A stretch of 64,000 nt of DNA from Leptasterias polaris (GCA_037783415.1 JAZGTN010000008.1:1497501-1561500); one strand, 5' to 3'. Shown: positions 33,363-44,536, numbered from the stretch's first letter. Numbers and translations are program-made. Notes: generated by a model not told the origin, from the sequence alone.

Positions 33363-33927
33363 GATGTATGTATCTATCAGGCATGATATTTTGTCCTTGG
33401 GGAAAAAAGTAGGAACATTCCATTGAATACAAGGGCTGACATGTACTGTACACATTAATGTGTTTTATTCAATATTTTCAGTGAATTGAAAGACATTGTT
33501 GAGCAGAGAGCCTGGATGTACATGTACATGTACCAAGATTGATGATTTCGTTTATTGTCAACATAGGATTTGCCTGATGTCAAATCTAACTCATAAACGT
33601 AGCTTTAGAAGACTTTTCAGGTTATTTTGAATCAAAACTTTTTCAGAATTTGTCCAAGGGGTTAAAACATCGGAAATCAGACTTACATGTAAGTAGGAAG
33701 AACACCATGCTTGATTTATACATGTACATGTAGTGTACAGGCCTGGTACTTCACGCCTCCATTGCCCCCATGCCCTTGGTCATTGCCCTGGTGCCCCTTC
33801 AAATGTTCCAGTAAACTTTAAAGTAATTTTCCCTCATAGTATTAGTACAGGCAGGTGCCCTTTACTAAGCCTCCATTGCCCCTGGAAAGTATGCATCAGG
33901 CCAGCAGTAGGGCCAAGTGTACTGATA

Positions 33928-33990
33928 GGCTACATACATATGTACATGTAAAGTAATGTTACATACATATGTACATGTAAAGTAATGTAT
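33928..33990 (+). repeat. 30-bp direct repeat, two copies
   Basis: TACATACATATGTACATGTA followed by AAGTAATGT occurs twice in tandem. Confidence 0.85.
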
Positions 33991-34038
33991 CGATGGGTTT
34001 CTACATCATTTACAATGTACCGTACATGTACTAGCCGT

Positions 34039-34503
34039 AGGGGGCGTTCCACTTCCGTAAACATATCGCAACCGTTCGCGCAAACGTTTGTGACCGTTGA
34101 AACGATTGGTTGCGCACTTCGTGATGTCAATTATGGCGGCGCTCTGTAATGAAAATGGCGACACCGTATGTATTTAATTTTTTTGTAACTTGGTTTTTGC
34201 TGATCATTGTACCTATTTTAGCCCTCGTTTGTACATCACGACTTTAACTAATTAAGTGGTTATTTCAACTCCAACTGACTGCGTTATCAACAACTGAAAT
34301 GCATAATAGTTATTTTCGTGACAAGAAAATAATCGTCTGCTTACATTTTGTTGTCCGCCATTTTAAAAACCACCCACCAACACGACAGAAATCTGTTCGC
34401 CTACGTTTGCTAAACTTTCGCTAACGTTGTTGGCGCACAACTTGTTCAACTCAAAATTGTTGGCAAACGTTGGCAACGTTTGCGCAAGTGGAACACACCC
34501 CTG
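34039..34503. mobile_element. 'GGGGCGTTCCACTT' palindromic element
   Basis: Inverted ends TAGGGGGCGTTCCACTT and AAGTGGAACACACCCCT; TTTGCGCAAACG-type internal palindromes. Non-coding. Confidence 0.7.
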
Positions 34504-34898
34504 GTCAGTTTCCGTTGCACGACCACAGTGGCAGTGCACTGGGGGCTACCACTGTAGGTTTCTAGTTGTACAGTTGCTTTCGTATGCATGTAGTAAACAT
34601 AAAATATAAGAACTAAGATTTGTCAATACGCTGGTACTTCTTAAAATCATTTACATTCCTGTGCAATGTGCCGTAGGGAACAGTGAAGATTTGTCTTTTC
34701 CCATGACCATACTGTCATTGTTGTTTATCTGCTTATAACTGCGTTCAACCTCGTTGCAATAATGTTTGAAAATCAGGTCGCCTCCAAAGAAGAGGAATCT
34801 ATCTGGTCTTGCTGGTATAATACAAAATAATTGTTGCACACTGTGATGGGGTCCATAGGTTTTGTACACCCTCCGGGGCTAATGGCACCATTAGCTTT

Positions 34899-35086
34899 GC
34901 CTTGGGTGCCAATACACCGATCCATTAAGCCACGCCCATTTCTCATTGACCAATCACAACCGCGAAATCTGATCACCATTTGAGCCGTTTGGTGATCTTT
35001 GCACTAATGGTGATCGGGTTTCGCGGCTGTGATTGGTCAACTCGTAAGGAGGCGGGGCTTAATGGATCGGTCTATTGCCCCTTAGG
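34899..35086. mobile_element. Palindromic element, 'GATCCATTAAGCC' arms
   Basis: The arms ACCGATCCATTAAGCCACGCC and GGCGGGGCTTAATGGATCGGT are followed inward by TGACCAATCACA / TGTGATTGGTCA and further pairs. It is close to a single ~90-bp hairpin. Confidence 0.75.
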
Positions 35087-35099
35087 TATACGAAACACC

Positions 35100-36345
35100 A
35101 TGGTCTCCATAACACAGCATGCAACAATTGTATGTCCTACATGTACAATGTGTACGTCAGTATGAGTACTTACACTTAACTTACAAGTCACGATTTGTAG
35201 TGATCCAGATGGTGAAATATTCGAGGTAGAATTCGGTGTGTACAAAAATACTGTGTTGTAGGAGCTGTGCTATTACACAGTGGCAATGTTACAAGGTTTT
35301 GATCATCACCAGTAGTCCAGTACAGCAAAGTCTGACTATGTACAATGTAGACTCCCAACCAGACAAACAAACACTTCAAAACAGATAACCCTGAGATCTT
35401 ACCCTAAGGGTGGTAATAAGCCTTTTTTTTGTCTATTATAGGTTACAGATCAAGATTCCTGTACTCACCTCAGTGGCAAAACTGGGCATTTACAAATACA
35501 GGATATGGGGGGGGGGGGTGGTCATAAGGAAATAATTTTGATTTGGGGGCCATCTTTATACACATTGTACACCTTCACCAAGATTGAAGGTCTGAATGAG
35601 AGTGTACAAAGTACCTGTAGCCTGCACATGTTCTTTCTAATTCCTGCACTGCCTAATCATAACATTCACAAATGGGAGTTTCTGATCCCACGAGCATTTC
35701 TGTCCATCATGTGTCATTTGGTTGTAAAATTCACGGATTTTATTTGGAATAAAAGTGATTACTTAAACACTTTTGGCCCAGGATTTTAAACATTAGGCCC
35801 CTATTAATCGATACACACATGTTTGTAATCCATTTTTCTCTGATCTCTTTTGGGGGTAAAAGTTCTTTATTCTGGTAAGCAAAGTTGTTCTGTTGTGCTA
35901 AAGCAGCTCTATGAGAAAAATAAATGTAAAAGAGGAAAGCATCAGGCACAGAAAGACTTTGCACTGTGTTTTTTCAATTTTGAATTGCACGGCTGAGAAA
36001 CTACAAATAGGGCAATCAGCTGATCAGATGAAAAATTGTTAAGTCTGCTTTTGGTAGATTTCGAAAACCATTTGGCAACAGTCCTCAGCTCTTTTTTTCT
36101 TTTCTTTTTCTCTCTCTCGAGATATTGCCTATCATCACAAGGCCAGACGGCCACTTCAAGGTGAGGGCTACACTTATCTGATTTGGGCTGCCACCTACTC
36201 CTGGGACTGAAGAACAGGGTTATATATGCATACCCCCTTCACAGTCCGTAGGGATGTAGGCATGGGTATCAACTATCATCCACAAGGAACCTAGCTGGTA
36301 GAGCAGAAGACACTACCTTCCTACCTGTTTACAAAGCAATAGGTT
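35100..36345. other. HLCS intron a-b, no gene seen
   Basis: A G9 run is at 35508-35519. The segment 35860-36060 (CAAAGTTGTTCTG…GCTGATCAG) resembles 50070-50200 and is a diverged interspersed repeat. No coding match. Confidence 0.4.
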
Positions 36346-36349
36346 TTAG

Positions 36350-36448
36350 AAGTGCCTTGCTCAAGGGCACAAGTTTCATGACCGGGATTCGAACCCACAC
36401 TCTGCTGCTGACAACACCAGAGCTTTGGTACAGTGTTCTAGACTGCAT
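36350..36448 (-). mobile_element. SINE head fragment next to HLCS exon a
   Basis: Minus-strand tRNA-like part with B box GGGTTCGAATCCC and AACTTGTGCCC. It ends about 60 bases downstream of the exon a donor. Confidence 0.65.
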
Positions 36449-36506
36449 TTTTTTGTCACCAGGCAGACACAACAAATTTCTCATCTCTGAATATTTGTCC
36501 ACATAC

Positions 36507-36767
36507 CTTAGGAAGGACCACCAGCATTTGCTTTCCCCTCTTCTCTTGAAGAAGCTGTGAGATGAAGGCCTGCTCTCCCGTCTCGCACAGACGCGATGCC
36601 CTCATCTTCTCCGCATCCGTGACCACGCCCTCCTGGAGAATCTTCCTGAAGGAGATGCTAGCCTTGGCGCCGTGGGAACGCAGGGCGTTCATCACCAACG
36701 ACTTCTGTCTGTGGTCACGCCAAGCGGTGGACAACGTTAGATAACCGTAGCAAACGGTAAAAAGCAT
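36507..36767 (-). CDS. HLCS: HLCS exon a (N-terminal, start codon): holocarboxylase synthetase
   Basis: First recognised coding exon of holocarboxylase synthetase, the enzyme that uses ATP to attach biotin to a lysine of the mitochondrial carboxylases and acetyl-CoA carboxylase. The exon has 87 codons, begins MLFTVCYGYLTLSTAW and ends MLVVLPK, followed directly by the donor GTATGT. The ATG is the first in frame after an in-frame TAG 66 bases upstream. A hydrophobic N-terminus of this kind is, from memory, like the long vertebrate isoform. It ends in phase 0, which matches the next exon. I cannot tell whether a 5' UTR exon is spliced just upstream; a CAG lies 12 bases before the ATG. Identity rests on frame continuity into the clearly recognisable later exons. 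Confidence 0.72.
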
Positions 36768-36789
36768 GGCTGTTATAGACTGGCGCAAC

Positions 36790-37750
36790 AGACAGCATGC
36801 ACGATTAACAAATGTCTGGGTGGTCAGGAACTACATGTAGCATGCCACCAAGGTTGGTATCTAGTCATGCCCCTTTGTAAAGTGACTAACACAGCACTCA
36901 ACGTTAGGGGTTATTACAGTGTAGTTAGTGAACTTGGCATCAGTTACACCTTAAAACAGCTACTGGCCCCTGTTTAGCATGCACAAACAACAGAGAGAAA
37001 AAAGAGTTGTTGGTTAAAACACAAAATACTCTCATTCAAGAAACACAGTGTTTAGTACAGACCTTACGAACATGACATCATTTGAGTAAGCTGCCCTCGC
37101 TACATGTAAGAGGTAAAAAGGAGGTTGTTCAGTGACCATTCCTGTGCACCACCACGCATACAAATCTATGCAGTTTCATTGTTCCAATTTTTGTAAACAT
37201 ACATGTACATGTATGTACATTATGTATACCAAGGACAGTTTAAACAAAATATCTGTAACAAGCAAAATTGTCTGTACTTGGCTAAGATGTGAATTAATTT
37301 CAGGATCCAGACAATAACTCTTAATTTAGTTTTTACTCACTATCCTAATAATTGGCAGATTTTTTCAAGAAATACCTTAATGAAAGCTTGTATCTTTCTC
37401 AAATCTATAAAAAACATCTATTTTAGATTTAAATCCAAATTTTAGGGTCAAATCAGCTAAAATAAGACACTAGCATCTTTACATAAATGTAAACAAAAAA
37501 TGGGTACGTGGTATGAAATAAAAAAATTCAAATTAACGGGGAAAAAAAAAAATAAAATATATTTTTGCCTGTAAGGTAGTGTTTACGGGGCAAGGCAACT
37601 TTAACTGTAAACGGAATTTTCATTTGTTTACTTGATGCAATGAAACCGGGGCTTGAAATTAACACCGGACTGCAGGCCCAAGGCCAGTGATTTTAGCCTT
37701 GGACCAGTAAACTCAAGACAAGACTGACAACTGCGTGTTTTTCAATTGAA
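36790..37750. other. Region upstream of HLCS exon a, nothing recognised
   Basis: AT-rich single-copy-like sequence. If exon a carries the true start codon, the HLCS promoter or a 5' UTR intron would lie here, but I see no clear core promoter element. Confidence 0.4.
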
Positions 37751-37754
37751 CAAT

Positions 37755-37756
<2 letters not shown>

Positions 37757-37793
<37 letters not shown>

Positions 37794-38105
37794 TAGTTCT
37801 TATATAGCGCATTTCACAATAACGGTCTCAATGCGCTTTACATTAGTGCCCTGGTCATTGGCCCAATAACATTCCTTTAATCTTTCTCAGCTCCCTGGGG
37901 AGTATACAGCCCGGGCTGCCGTGATGGCGCTCCGAAGGCTTTTTCAAACACAATATCAACCTCTACCCTTGCAGGTACCCATTTATAAACCTGGGTGAAG
38001 AGAAGCAATTATAGCAAAGTGTCTTGCTCAAGGACACAAGCGTCATGACCGGGACTCGAACCCACACACCGATGACTAAACCACCAGAACTTGAATCCGA
38101 TACAA
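37757..38105 (-). mobile_element. tRNA-derived SINE, subfamily A, nested in a palindromic repeat
   Basis: Full-length minus-strand copy with a long (AAT)n at its left end. On both sides the sequence continues as the 'GGGCTTGAAATT … CAAGCCCTG' repeat, so the SINE inserted into that repeat. Confidence 0.82.
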
Positions 38106-38404
38106 TTATTAATACTTCAATGTGGAATATCTTTAATTTGTAAAAAAATTTCTGGTCTAGGAAACGTTCCAAGCCCTGCAGTCTTGTGGAATTTCTCCTC
38201 AAGTTCAAGACCTGTGAAATGAACTTGAAGGGTGGAGATTTTTTTAAAGGGTCTCACAGGCCTGGAGTTTCATCTTTGAGAGGGCAAGGCTATTTTCATT
38301 TTGCAATTGGCACTTCCATTGGAAAAACAAAGTCTATGGGAAACTTTCAAAGCACCAAGACCTGAAACAAGAGAGGCAATCGCCTCCATGGCCTGAAGTA
38401 AGTC

Positions 38405-38560
38405 CAGGGGTCGATTTCACAAAGCACTAAGATTCATCTTAAGATGAGTTGTCAGTATTACCATAGTGATTTGTATCGTGACATCACTCTTTGCTGAGCA
38501 ACTGCGATGGATTTGCAGTTATGATCAATCTTAACTCTTTGTGAAATCGAGCCCCGGCCT
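38405..38560. mobile_element. 'TTTCACAAAG…CTTTGTGAAAT' hairpin element
   Basis: Inverted ends GGTCGATTTCACAAAGCACTA and TTAACTCTTTGTGAAATCGA. A related, more diverged copy is at 54092-54238 (TTTCACTAAGAGC … GCTTTGTGAAATC). Confidence 0.65.
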
Positions 38561-38715
38561 GGTCTCAGAGTGGAGTTGAACACATTCCACAGATCATTCA
38601 TAACAGCTGTCACACAACATCGTTAAAGGATGTTTAGTTCCTTAACACATTAGAATCCTAATTATTTATTGTGTGGTCATTATGGTTGCCTAACTATGTG
38701 AATACAGTCAGCACT

Positions 38716-38959
38716 GGGCCCAATTTCAAGGCTCTGCTTAAGCACAAAATTTGCTTAAGCACCAAAAAACCTTGCTTAGTAAAACCAGATTACCGGCCAA
38801 TACTCCACTCGATTGTTATGCTAACTAAACAACAGCTAAATACAAGTCACGAGCAATGTACATCGCATGGAGTTTTGGCCAATAACACAAGTATAATAAG
38901 CAAGCTTTTTTCGTGCTTAAGCAAATTTTGTGCTTAAGCAGCTCTATGAAATTGGCCCC
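38716..38959. mobile_element. 'GGGCCCAATTTCATAGAGCTGCTTAAGC' palindromic element
   Basis: Inverted ends GGGCCCAATTTCAAGGCTCT and AGCTCTATGAAATTGGCCCC, with repeated GCTTAAGCA. Other copies: 39825-40019, 44341-44536, 50674-50870. Non-coding. Confidence 0.82.
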
Positions 38960-38989
38960 TGGTCACAGATTCCCTTCAGCTAGGAAGAG

Positions 38990-39631
38990 TCCTAGATATT
39001 AGGGCCCGTTTCTGGGGCGGAAAAATTTCAAAGCTTCATAACTCAAATCTTACCTGCAAGAAGAAGCCACTAGTTTCACCGGATTCACATTCCATGGTGG
39101 CATTTTTCTGCAGTGGGTTTTGGACGTCATACTAGTATTAATCCATAATTTTCATGAAATAATGCAGCTCTCAACGTAAACAAATTCTGCAAACTTTAAA
39201 CACAGGTTAAGAAGAAAAACCAAGAAGCAGGCATTTGCGTGTGTTCGCGTGTCTGCGCGGGCGCCGATTACGCATACCGCAAAACGCGCCTAATTTGTAT
39301 CGCAATTTTTGGTCACAGTATCTTGACTGCACAGCATTAACATGCAAACGCAATACACGATATGCTCGTCATGCATCCTGCGTCTTACACGCGCGACAGA
39401 CAACTGTGAGAAGATGAACAAAACAGGTATTTTTTAAAGCTGAGAGGGCTCTACATTATTTCACGAAAATGACAGATTTATGAGGAATGTAAGACATCCA
39501 AAACCCACCGCAGAAAAATGTATGCCGTCATGGAATGTGAATCCGGTGAAGTTAGTGGCTTCGTGAGGGTAAGATTTGAGTTATGAAGCTTTGAAAATTG
39601 TCCGCCCCAGAAATGGACCCTCATATCCAGG
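38990..39631. mobile_element. 0.64-kb foldback element with ~110-bp arms
   Basis: The arms include AGGGCCCGTTTCTGGGGCGG / CCGCCCCAGAAATGGACCCT and AAGCTTCATAACTCAAATCT / AGATTTGAGTTATGAAGCTT (the latter exact to the base). The loop (about 39130-39480) is a different, GC-richer sequence. No transposase seen. Confidence 0.8.
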
Positions 39632-39824
39632 ACGTCACTGTAGTATAATACGAAAGTAAAGGCCGCCAGGGGTACCCGAGTCCCAAGTCTCAACATGAGT
39701 ATAGGGTCTCCTCTCACTTTTTAGCGACTAGCCAGCAGGACCAGATAACCTGTCAGTTCACTTGTTCACCAGATTTTTTAGTAGTCAATATTTCATGTTT
39801 GGTCAAGACTGAACAAGCCAGCCA

Positions 39825-40019
39825 GGGCCCAATTTCATAGAGCTGCTTAAGCAAACAATATTGCTTAACAATTGTCTGCTAAACAGAAATGAGCAGGATA
39901 CCAGTCATTAAATGTACTTGTGACAAGGCAGTTTGGCTGGCAACCTTATTCTGGTAAGCATACTTTTGTTGTGCTTAGCTACTTTTTGTGCTTTAAGCAG
40001 CTCCATGAAATTGAGCCCT
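39825..40019. mobile_element. 'GGGCCCAATTTCATAGAGCTGCTTAAGC' palindromic element
   Basis: Starts GGGCCCAATTTCATAGAGCT and ends GCTCCATGAAATTGAGCCC. It is separated by about 30 bp from the 40052 palindromic element. Confidence 0.82.
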
Positions 40020-40051
40020 GAAACCACTTGGGGAGAATGTTGACTCTCTGC

Positions 40052-40595
40052 TTAAGCCCTGTTCGCATTGCACTTAATTTGGGTAAACTAACCGAGCAAA
40101 TGGGTAACTTAACCATTTTAAGTCCAATGCGAACAGCCCAGGAAGTTTCCCTCCCAGGTAACTTACCCGACCCGAATGGGTAGTTTAACCGACCCACGTC
40201 TGCCCGGTTAAATTGACCAGGTCAGTTTAACCGAGCCAAAAAGTCCAGTGCGAACGCGATCAGGGTAAAAGCCGTCCCGGTAAAAAGCCACATCCGGTCC
40301 CCCGATCACCCGCCGCGCTACGTGATCGTGAGGTGACACGTCGTACTACACACGCACGTGTTTACACGGAAGCTCGGTTGCACTGATTGCATTCTCGCTG
40401 TCATGCACCCCGGTCAAAGGTCACTGCGATAGCGCCCTATTGTGTTTGTCTTAAGTTAGTCGGTATAGTTTTTACCGATCGTGTCGGTTAGTTTACCCAC
40501 GTCATTAATCCAAGTGCGGACGCTGGTAAGTTTCCCCTTTTGGAATGTTAACCACTGTCTCGGTAAAACATTAATCCAATGCGAACACGGCTTTA
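40052..40595. mobile_element. Palindromic DNA element (TTAAGCC…GCTTTA ends), copy 1
   Basis: Terminal inverted repeats: TTAAGCCCTGTTCGCATTG on the left and CAATGCGAACACGGCTTTA on the right. The interior is built from repeated GGTTA/TTTACCC motifs and is non-coding. Its second copy lies at 45631-46398. It may have inserted into, or marks the truncation point of, the Ngaro-type element. Confidence 0.8.
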
Positions 40596-41353
40596 GAGAA
40601 GTAAGAGTACCAGCAGTTAAAGTTCAAAAAAGCTGTCTCCAAATTCATCAGGCACTGTGTAAAACTAAATTGTCACTAGTCCAACTTCAGTCCCTGGTGG
40701 GCTCATTAAATTTCCTATGTAAAGCAATTGCCCCTGGCAGAGCCTTTCTAGGCCGTCTTATTGCCCTTACCCGTGGGCTTACACGGCCCTACCATAAAGT
40801 CCGTATCTTAAATGGAGCAAGACTTGATTTGCTCATGTGGTTAGAATTTTTGTCACATTTTAATGGGGTGTCTGCCTTTACGGGCCATGAGTGGGATTCA
40901 AATGACTCGTTAGAGTTGTATACTGATGCGGCAGGAAGCATTGGCTTTGGAGCCTACATTCAAGGAAAATGGGTACAGGGTAGATGGCCATCGGAGATTA
41001 TTAGTAGTCCACCTTCCATCGCATTTTTGGAATTTTATCCATTGGTGGTTGCTGTCAAGAGTTGGGGTCATCTCCTGAAAAACCGCAAGGTGCGATTTTT
41101 TACTGATAACTCTGCAGTGGTACATATAGTTAATAAACAATCATCTCGCTGCCCACAAATTATGCATCTGTTACGGATATTTGTGCTTGACTGTTTGAAT
41201 TTTAATCTGTTATTTAAGGCTATACATGTGCCAGGCAAGCATAATGATAAAGCTGATGCTTTGTCCCGTTTTCAGATGAATCGTTTTTTCACGGTAGCCC
41301 CCTTGGCAGAGACAACCATGACGCCTCTACCTGTACTTCCACAAGTGTGGTAA
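40596..41353 (+). pseudogene. Ngaro/DIRS-type retroelement: end of RT and RNase H
   Basis: The open frame here gives the tail of a reverse transcriptase connection (QLQSLVGSLNFLCKAIAPGR) followed by a complete-looking RNase H. The acidic residues are visible in LELYTDAAGSIGFGAY, AFLEFYPLVVAVKSW and VRFFTDNSAVVHIV, and the closing motif is HVPGKHNDKADALSRF. Such RNase H domains are typical of tyrosine-recombinase retroelements (DIRS/Ngaro). The 5' part of the element (Gag-like and the main RT) is missing. A palindromic element (40052-40595) abuts directly at the break. The first ~40 codons of the computed frame lie in that palindromic element, not in the retroelement. Confidence 0.85.
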
Positions 41354-42310
41354 AAGGTGAGATGGACCGCTTGCTGGCGTTATCGATAACACAGAATACG
41401 CGAAAGGCATATTACTTCAGGCAATAATGCATTTTGCAAATTTAAGGGCTGGCGGTTAGGAACAGTTTCGCAAGTTTTATCAAGGGAGTTTATCGCTTGG
41501 TTATCATTACGACAATTAGCCTCAACGACTATTGCTACATATGTGGCGGGGGTTAGCTACTTTCACAAACTCCATGGTTGGCCAGATCCTACTAGGGATT
41601 TTTTGGTGGCCAAGCCACTTGAAGGTTGTAAGAGGGACCGTCCGACAACTGATGGTCAGATGCCAATAACCCTGACAATTTTAGGTCAAATGTTGAAGGC
41701 TTTACCCGATGTTGGTTCATCCCAGTACGAATGTTCATTGTTCAGGGCAGTGTTGCTGTGTGCATTTTTTGGCTTTATGAGAATTGGGGAATTTACTGCA
41801 CATACAATACAGAACGTCCAAGCCTCCCTCTTGCACATTTCTGACATTGAATTTTGTAATCTGGGTACCTCACAGGCATCAGTTTTAATTTCCTTTCATC
41901 AGTTTTAATTTCCTTTCCAAAACTAATCAGTCTGGCCCGGCTCAGACAATTCGTTTAGCTAGATCACAGGACGAAGCATTGTGCCCAGTAAAAGCTTTAC
42001 ATAATTTTATTAGTGTTCGCCCACCGGGGCAGGGCCCTTTGTTTCGCCACTTTGACAAGAGGCCATTGTCACGTTATCAGTTTAACGCGCTTCTAAAAAA
42101 GGTGCTCTCACTTTGTGGCCTGCAAGGGTTAAACTATCGGGCTCATTCCTTCCGCATTGGTGCAGCCACTGCAGCATTTGATTTAGGGGTGCCAAAGGAT
42201 AACATACAACAAATGGGTCGCTGGCGTTCCGAGGCAGTTTTTTCATATATCCGGCCTGTACAGGCCTCAGTCATGCCAGGTGTTTATGTTCACAATATTA
42301 TTTATTTCAC
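41354..42310 (+). pseudogene. Ngaro/DIRS-type tyrosine recombinase, frameshifted
   Basis: A lambda-integrase-type tyrosine recombinase downstream of RNase H, the order used by DIRS/Ngaro elements. Catalytic landmarks are readable: the first Arg in FFGFMRIGEFTA, the H-x-x-R box in YRAHSFRIGAATAA, and the terminal Tyr in MGRWRSEAVFSYIRP. The frame is broken. A perfect 20-bp tandem duplication (41878-41897 and 41898-41917) shifts the frame between the two halves, and the start region is also out of frame, so this copy cannot be active. Confidence 0.85.
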
Positions 42311-42850
42311 TTCCTATTTTACTGAATGCGGGTCCTATCTGGATCATTGGTGATTCTCTTGTGAAGGGGGCTATGAAGTCATTTGACCTTGCACTTCCAG
42401 TCATTTGGAAAGGTCAGGGTGGGGCGTCAATCAATGATTTTCCTCAACTGTTAGCTGAAATAAATGACAGGCATCCCGCAATTATCATTGTTCATATTGG
42501 AACCATTGATTAGTTCCAATGGATTCCTTTAGTTTGCGACAGCATATTGTTTTATTTCTGACCGAATGCAAAATGCAGTTCCCTAAGGCAACAATAGTTT
42601 GGTCTGACATTTTACCTCGGGTATTTTACTTTGGGGCAGGGCCACAGGCGTCTATGGAAAAGAAGCGTCGCTCAATTAATAAATGGGCCCGAGCAAAAAG
42701 TCATAAGTGGGGAGGCCATGTTATGCACCATCCACAGTTTCATTGGACGAAAACCTCCCTTTATAGGTTTGATGGGTTACACTTGTCTCCGGAGGGGAAT
42801 AACCTCTTTAGATCCAATTTGGTGTCATGCATTCGGTCTTTGATGGGTTA
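42311..42850 (+). pseudogene. SGNH/GDSL hydrolase domain of the Ngaro-type element, broken
   Basis: Downstream of the recombinase lies an SGNH-hydrolase-like domain. Block I is IWIIGDSLVKGAM (GDS with the nucleophile Ser), a block III-like segment is IIIVHIGTID, and the last block is RFDGLHLSPEGNNLF (D-x-x-H). A stop/frameshift at about 42511, just after the block III-like segment, splits it in two. From established knowledge, Ngaro-group elements carry an SGNH hydrolase, which is why I prefer Ngaro over classical DIRS. Confidence 0.75.
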
Positions 42851-43330
42851 GTGTTTTTGCTTTTGTGTCTGCTCTTTTCCCTTGGGCCGCGCTTTGCGCG
42901 TTTGGCATTTTTGGGCGATGGTGGTATCATAACAGTTATTTTTTTTAGGTAATTTAACCTACATGTAATTTTACTTTTAGGTATTACATACATGTACATA
43001 TGTACTTGTCGGGCAACTAAGTTTACAGTTAATAGCCTTTGGCGCCCTGTGATGTTTAACAGGGGTCATCCCGACCGTATGTACAAGCGGTGGGCCTTTC
43101 TGGCTTTATTGTGTAAAATCGTATTATTGTGTTTTATCAATCATTGCAGGCTTTTGGAATTGATATTGAAATAATTTTTTCATTTGATATTTTATTGGCC
43201 TGGTTTGCCCAAAGTCTTTATACACACATTTACGAATGTGTAGTTAATTCTTGTGTACATGGCCTCAAATGGCTGGGTTCGGTTTGCTCAGCAATCTCAT
43301 GTAGTTTGACATTTAGTCACGTTTCTACTT
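42851..43330 (+). mobile_element. Probable 3' region of the Ngaro-type element
   Basis: Non-coding sequence following the SGNH frame and ending at the start of a 26-bp minisatellite. A (C/T)ATGTACAT patch lies near 42990. Ngaro elements carry split direct repeats here; I could not pair any repeat with an upstream copy because the 5' half is missing. Confidence 0.3.
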
Positions 43331-43331
43331 A

Positions 43332-43680
43332 GTGTGTGGAATGGGTCAGGTGTGCCCAACTTTCAAATGGGTCTGGTGTGCCCAACTTCCAAATGGGTCT
43401 GGTGTGCCCAACTTCCAAATGGGTCTGGTGTGCCCAACTTTCAAATGGGTCTGGTGTGCCCAACTTTCAAATGGGTCTGGTGTGCCCATGGGTCTGGTGT
43501 GCCAAACTTTCAAATGGGTCTGGTGTGCCCAACTTTCAAATGGGTCTGGTGTGCCCAACTTTCAAATGGGTCTGGTGTGCCCATGGGTCTGGTGTGCCAA
43601 ACTTTCAAATGGGTCTGGTGTGCCCAATTTGTGGCTGGGTCTGGTGTGCCCAGGGGGTCTGGTGTGCCCCACTCAAAAAT
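43332..43680 (+). repeat. 26-bp minisatellite (AACTTTCAAATGGGTCTGGTGTGCCC)n
   Basis: About 13 units, some shortened to CATGGGTCTGGTGTGCC. Because 26 is not a multiple of three, each unit is read in a different frame in turn, which gives open frames in all three forward frames (NFQMGLVCPT…). Not coding. Confidence 0.95.
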
Positions 43681-43869
43681 GTTTAATTTGCCGGTTTGCC
43701 CTGAATACAAAAGTATTGGTATCCGGTATGAAATTGTTTCTGGCTGAATCAAAATAAATTCAAGCTGTGGCATGAGGTCACAAACAAAATATTTTGTCTC
43801 CTGTGTCGTTTGTCTAAGAATAAGTACATGTAGCATTTGACCAGATGAGTGGACCACTGGTAAGGGAGA

Positions 43870-44118
43870 ATGTTGGTACACGGGGTTCTCCCGGTACACG
43901 GGGTTCTCCCGGTACACGGGGTTCTCCCGGTACACGGGGTTCTCCCGGTACACGGGGTTCTCCCGGTACACGGGGTTCTCCCGGTACACGGGGTTCTCCC
44001 GGTACACGGGGTTCTCCCGGTACACGGGGTTCTCCCGGTACACGGGGTTCTCCCGGTACACGGGGTTCTCCCGGTACACGGGGTTCTCCCGGTACACAGG
44101 GTTCTCCCGATACACAAG
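43870..44118 (+). repeat. 18-bp minisatellite (GGTACACGGGGTTCTCCC)n, about 13.5 copies
   Basis: Nearly perfect unit GGTACACGGGGTTCTCCC; only the last units vary (ACACAGGG, GATACACAAG). All frames on both strands stay open (YRENPV, CTGRTP, TRGSPG repeats). Near-perfect units suggest recent expansion. Confidence 0.95.
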
Positions 44119-44340
44119 CTAGCATGCAGTATCGGGTGAACGCGCAAATTGTGGGCAGATACGCGCAAACTTTTTTTTTTTTTACTCCAGATCAAATTCC
44201 CCTGCACAGCATTGCACAGAGTGCTTTTCAAAATAAAGAAACACAAAGTAAAAAAACATTCTGAGAGCCTCATTGTGCTAAGGCCATACATGTACTTCCA
44301 ATATTTGGGTCCGGAATGCCCCCCAGTTTTGAAAACACCT

Positions 44341-44536
44341 GGGCCCAATTTCATAAGGCCTGTAAGCACGAAACGTTGCTCAGCACAGAAGAAGTATTGC
44401 ATAGCAGAAATAGGTTACCAGCCAAAATTACATAAAGTTTGCATTGTTGTGACTGGTGCCCCACTCAATTAATGCTTAGCAGAGAAATTTGTCAAGCAGT
44501 ATTTTCTGCTGAACAGCTTTATGAAATTGGGCCCTG
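44341..44536. mobile_element. 'GGGCCCAATTTCATAGAGCTGCTTAAGC' palindromic element
   Basis: Starts GGGCCCAATTTCATAAGGCC and ends TTATGAAATTGGGCCC. The plus-strand frame 44149-44472 overlaps it by chance. Confidence 0.8.

Noticed and set aside
40481..40595. First ~38 codons of the 290-codon frame as part of the retroelement protein
   Set aside because: These bases belong to a palindromic element that also occurs at 45631-46398 without the retroelement.
43332..43757. Three overlapping forward frames of 116-141 codons (NFQMGLVCPT repeats)
   Set aside because: A 26-bp repeat cycles through all three frames; identical peptides in every frame show that it is not selected as coding.
43510..44402. 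Long minus-strand frames with YRENPV and CTGRTP repeats
   Set aside because: Created by the 18-bp GGTACACGGGGTTCTCCC array; both strands are open.
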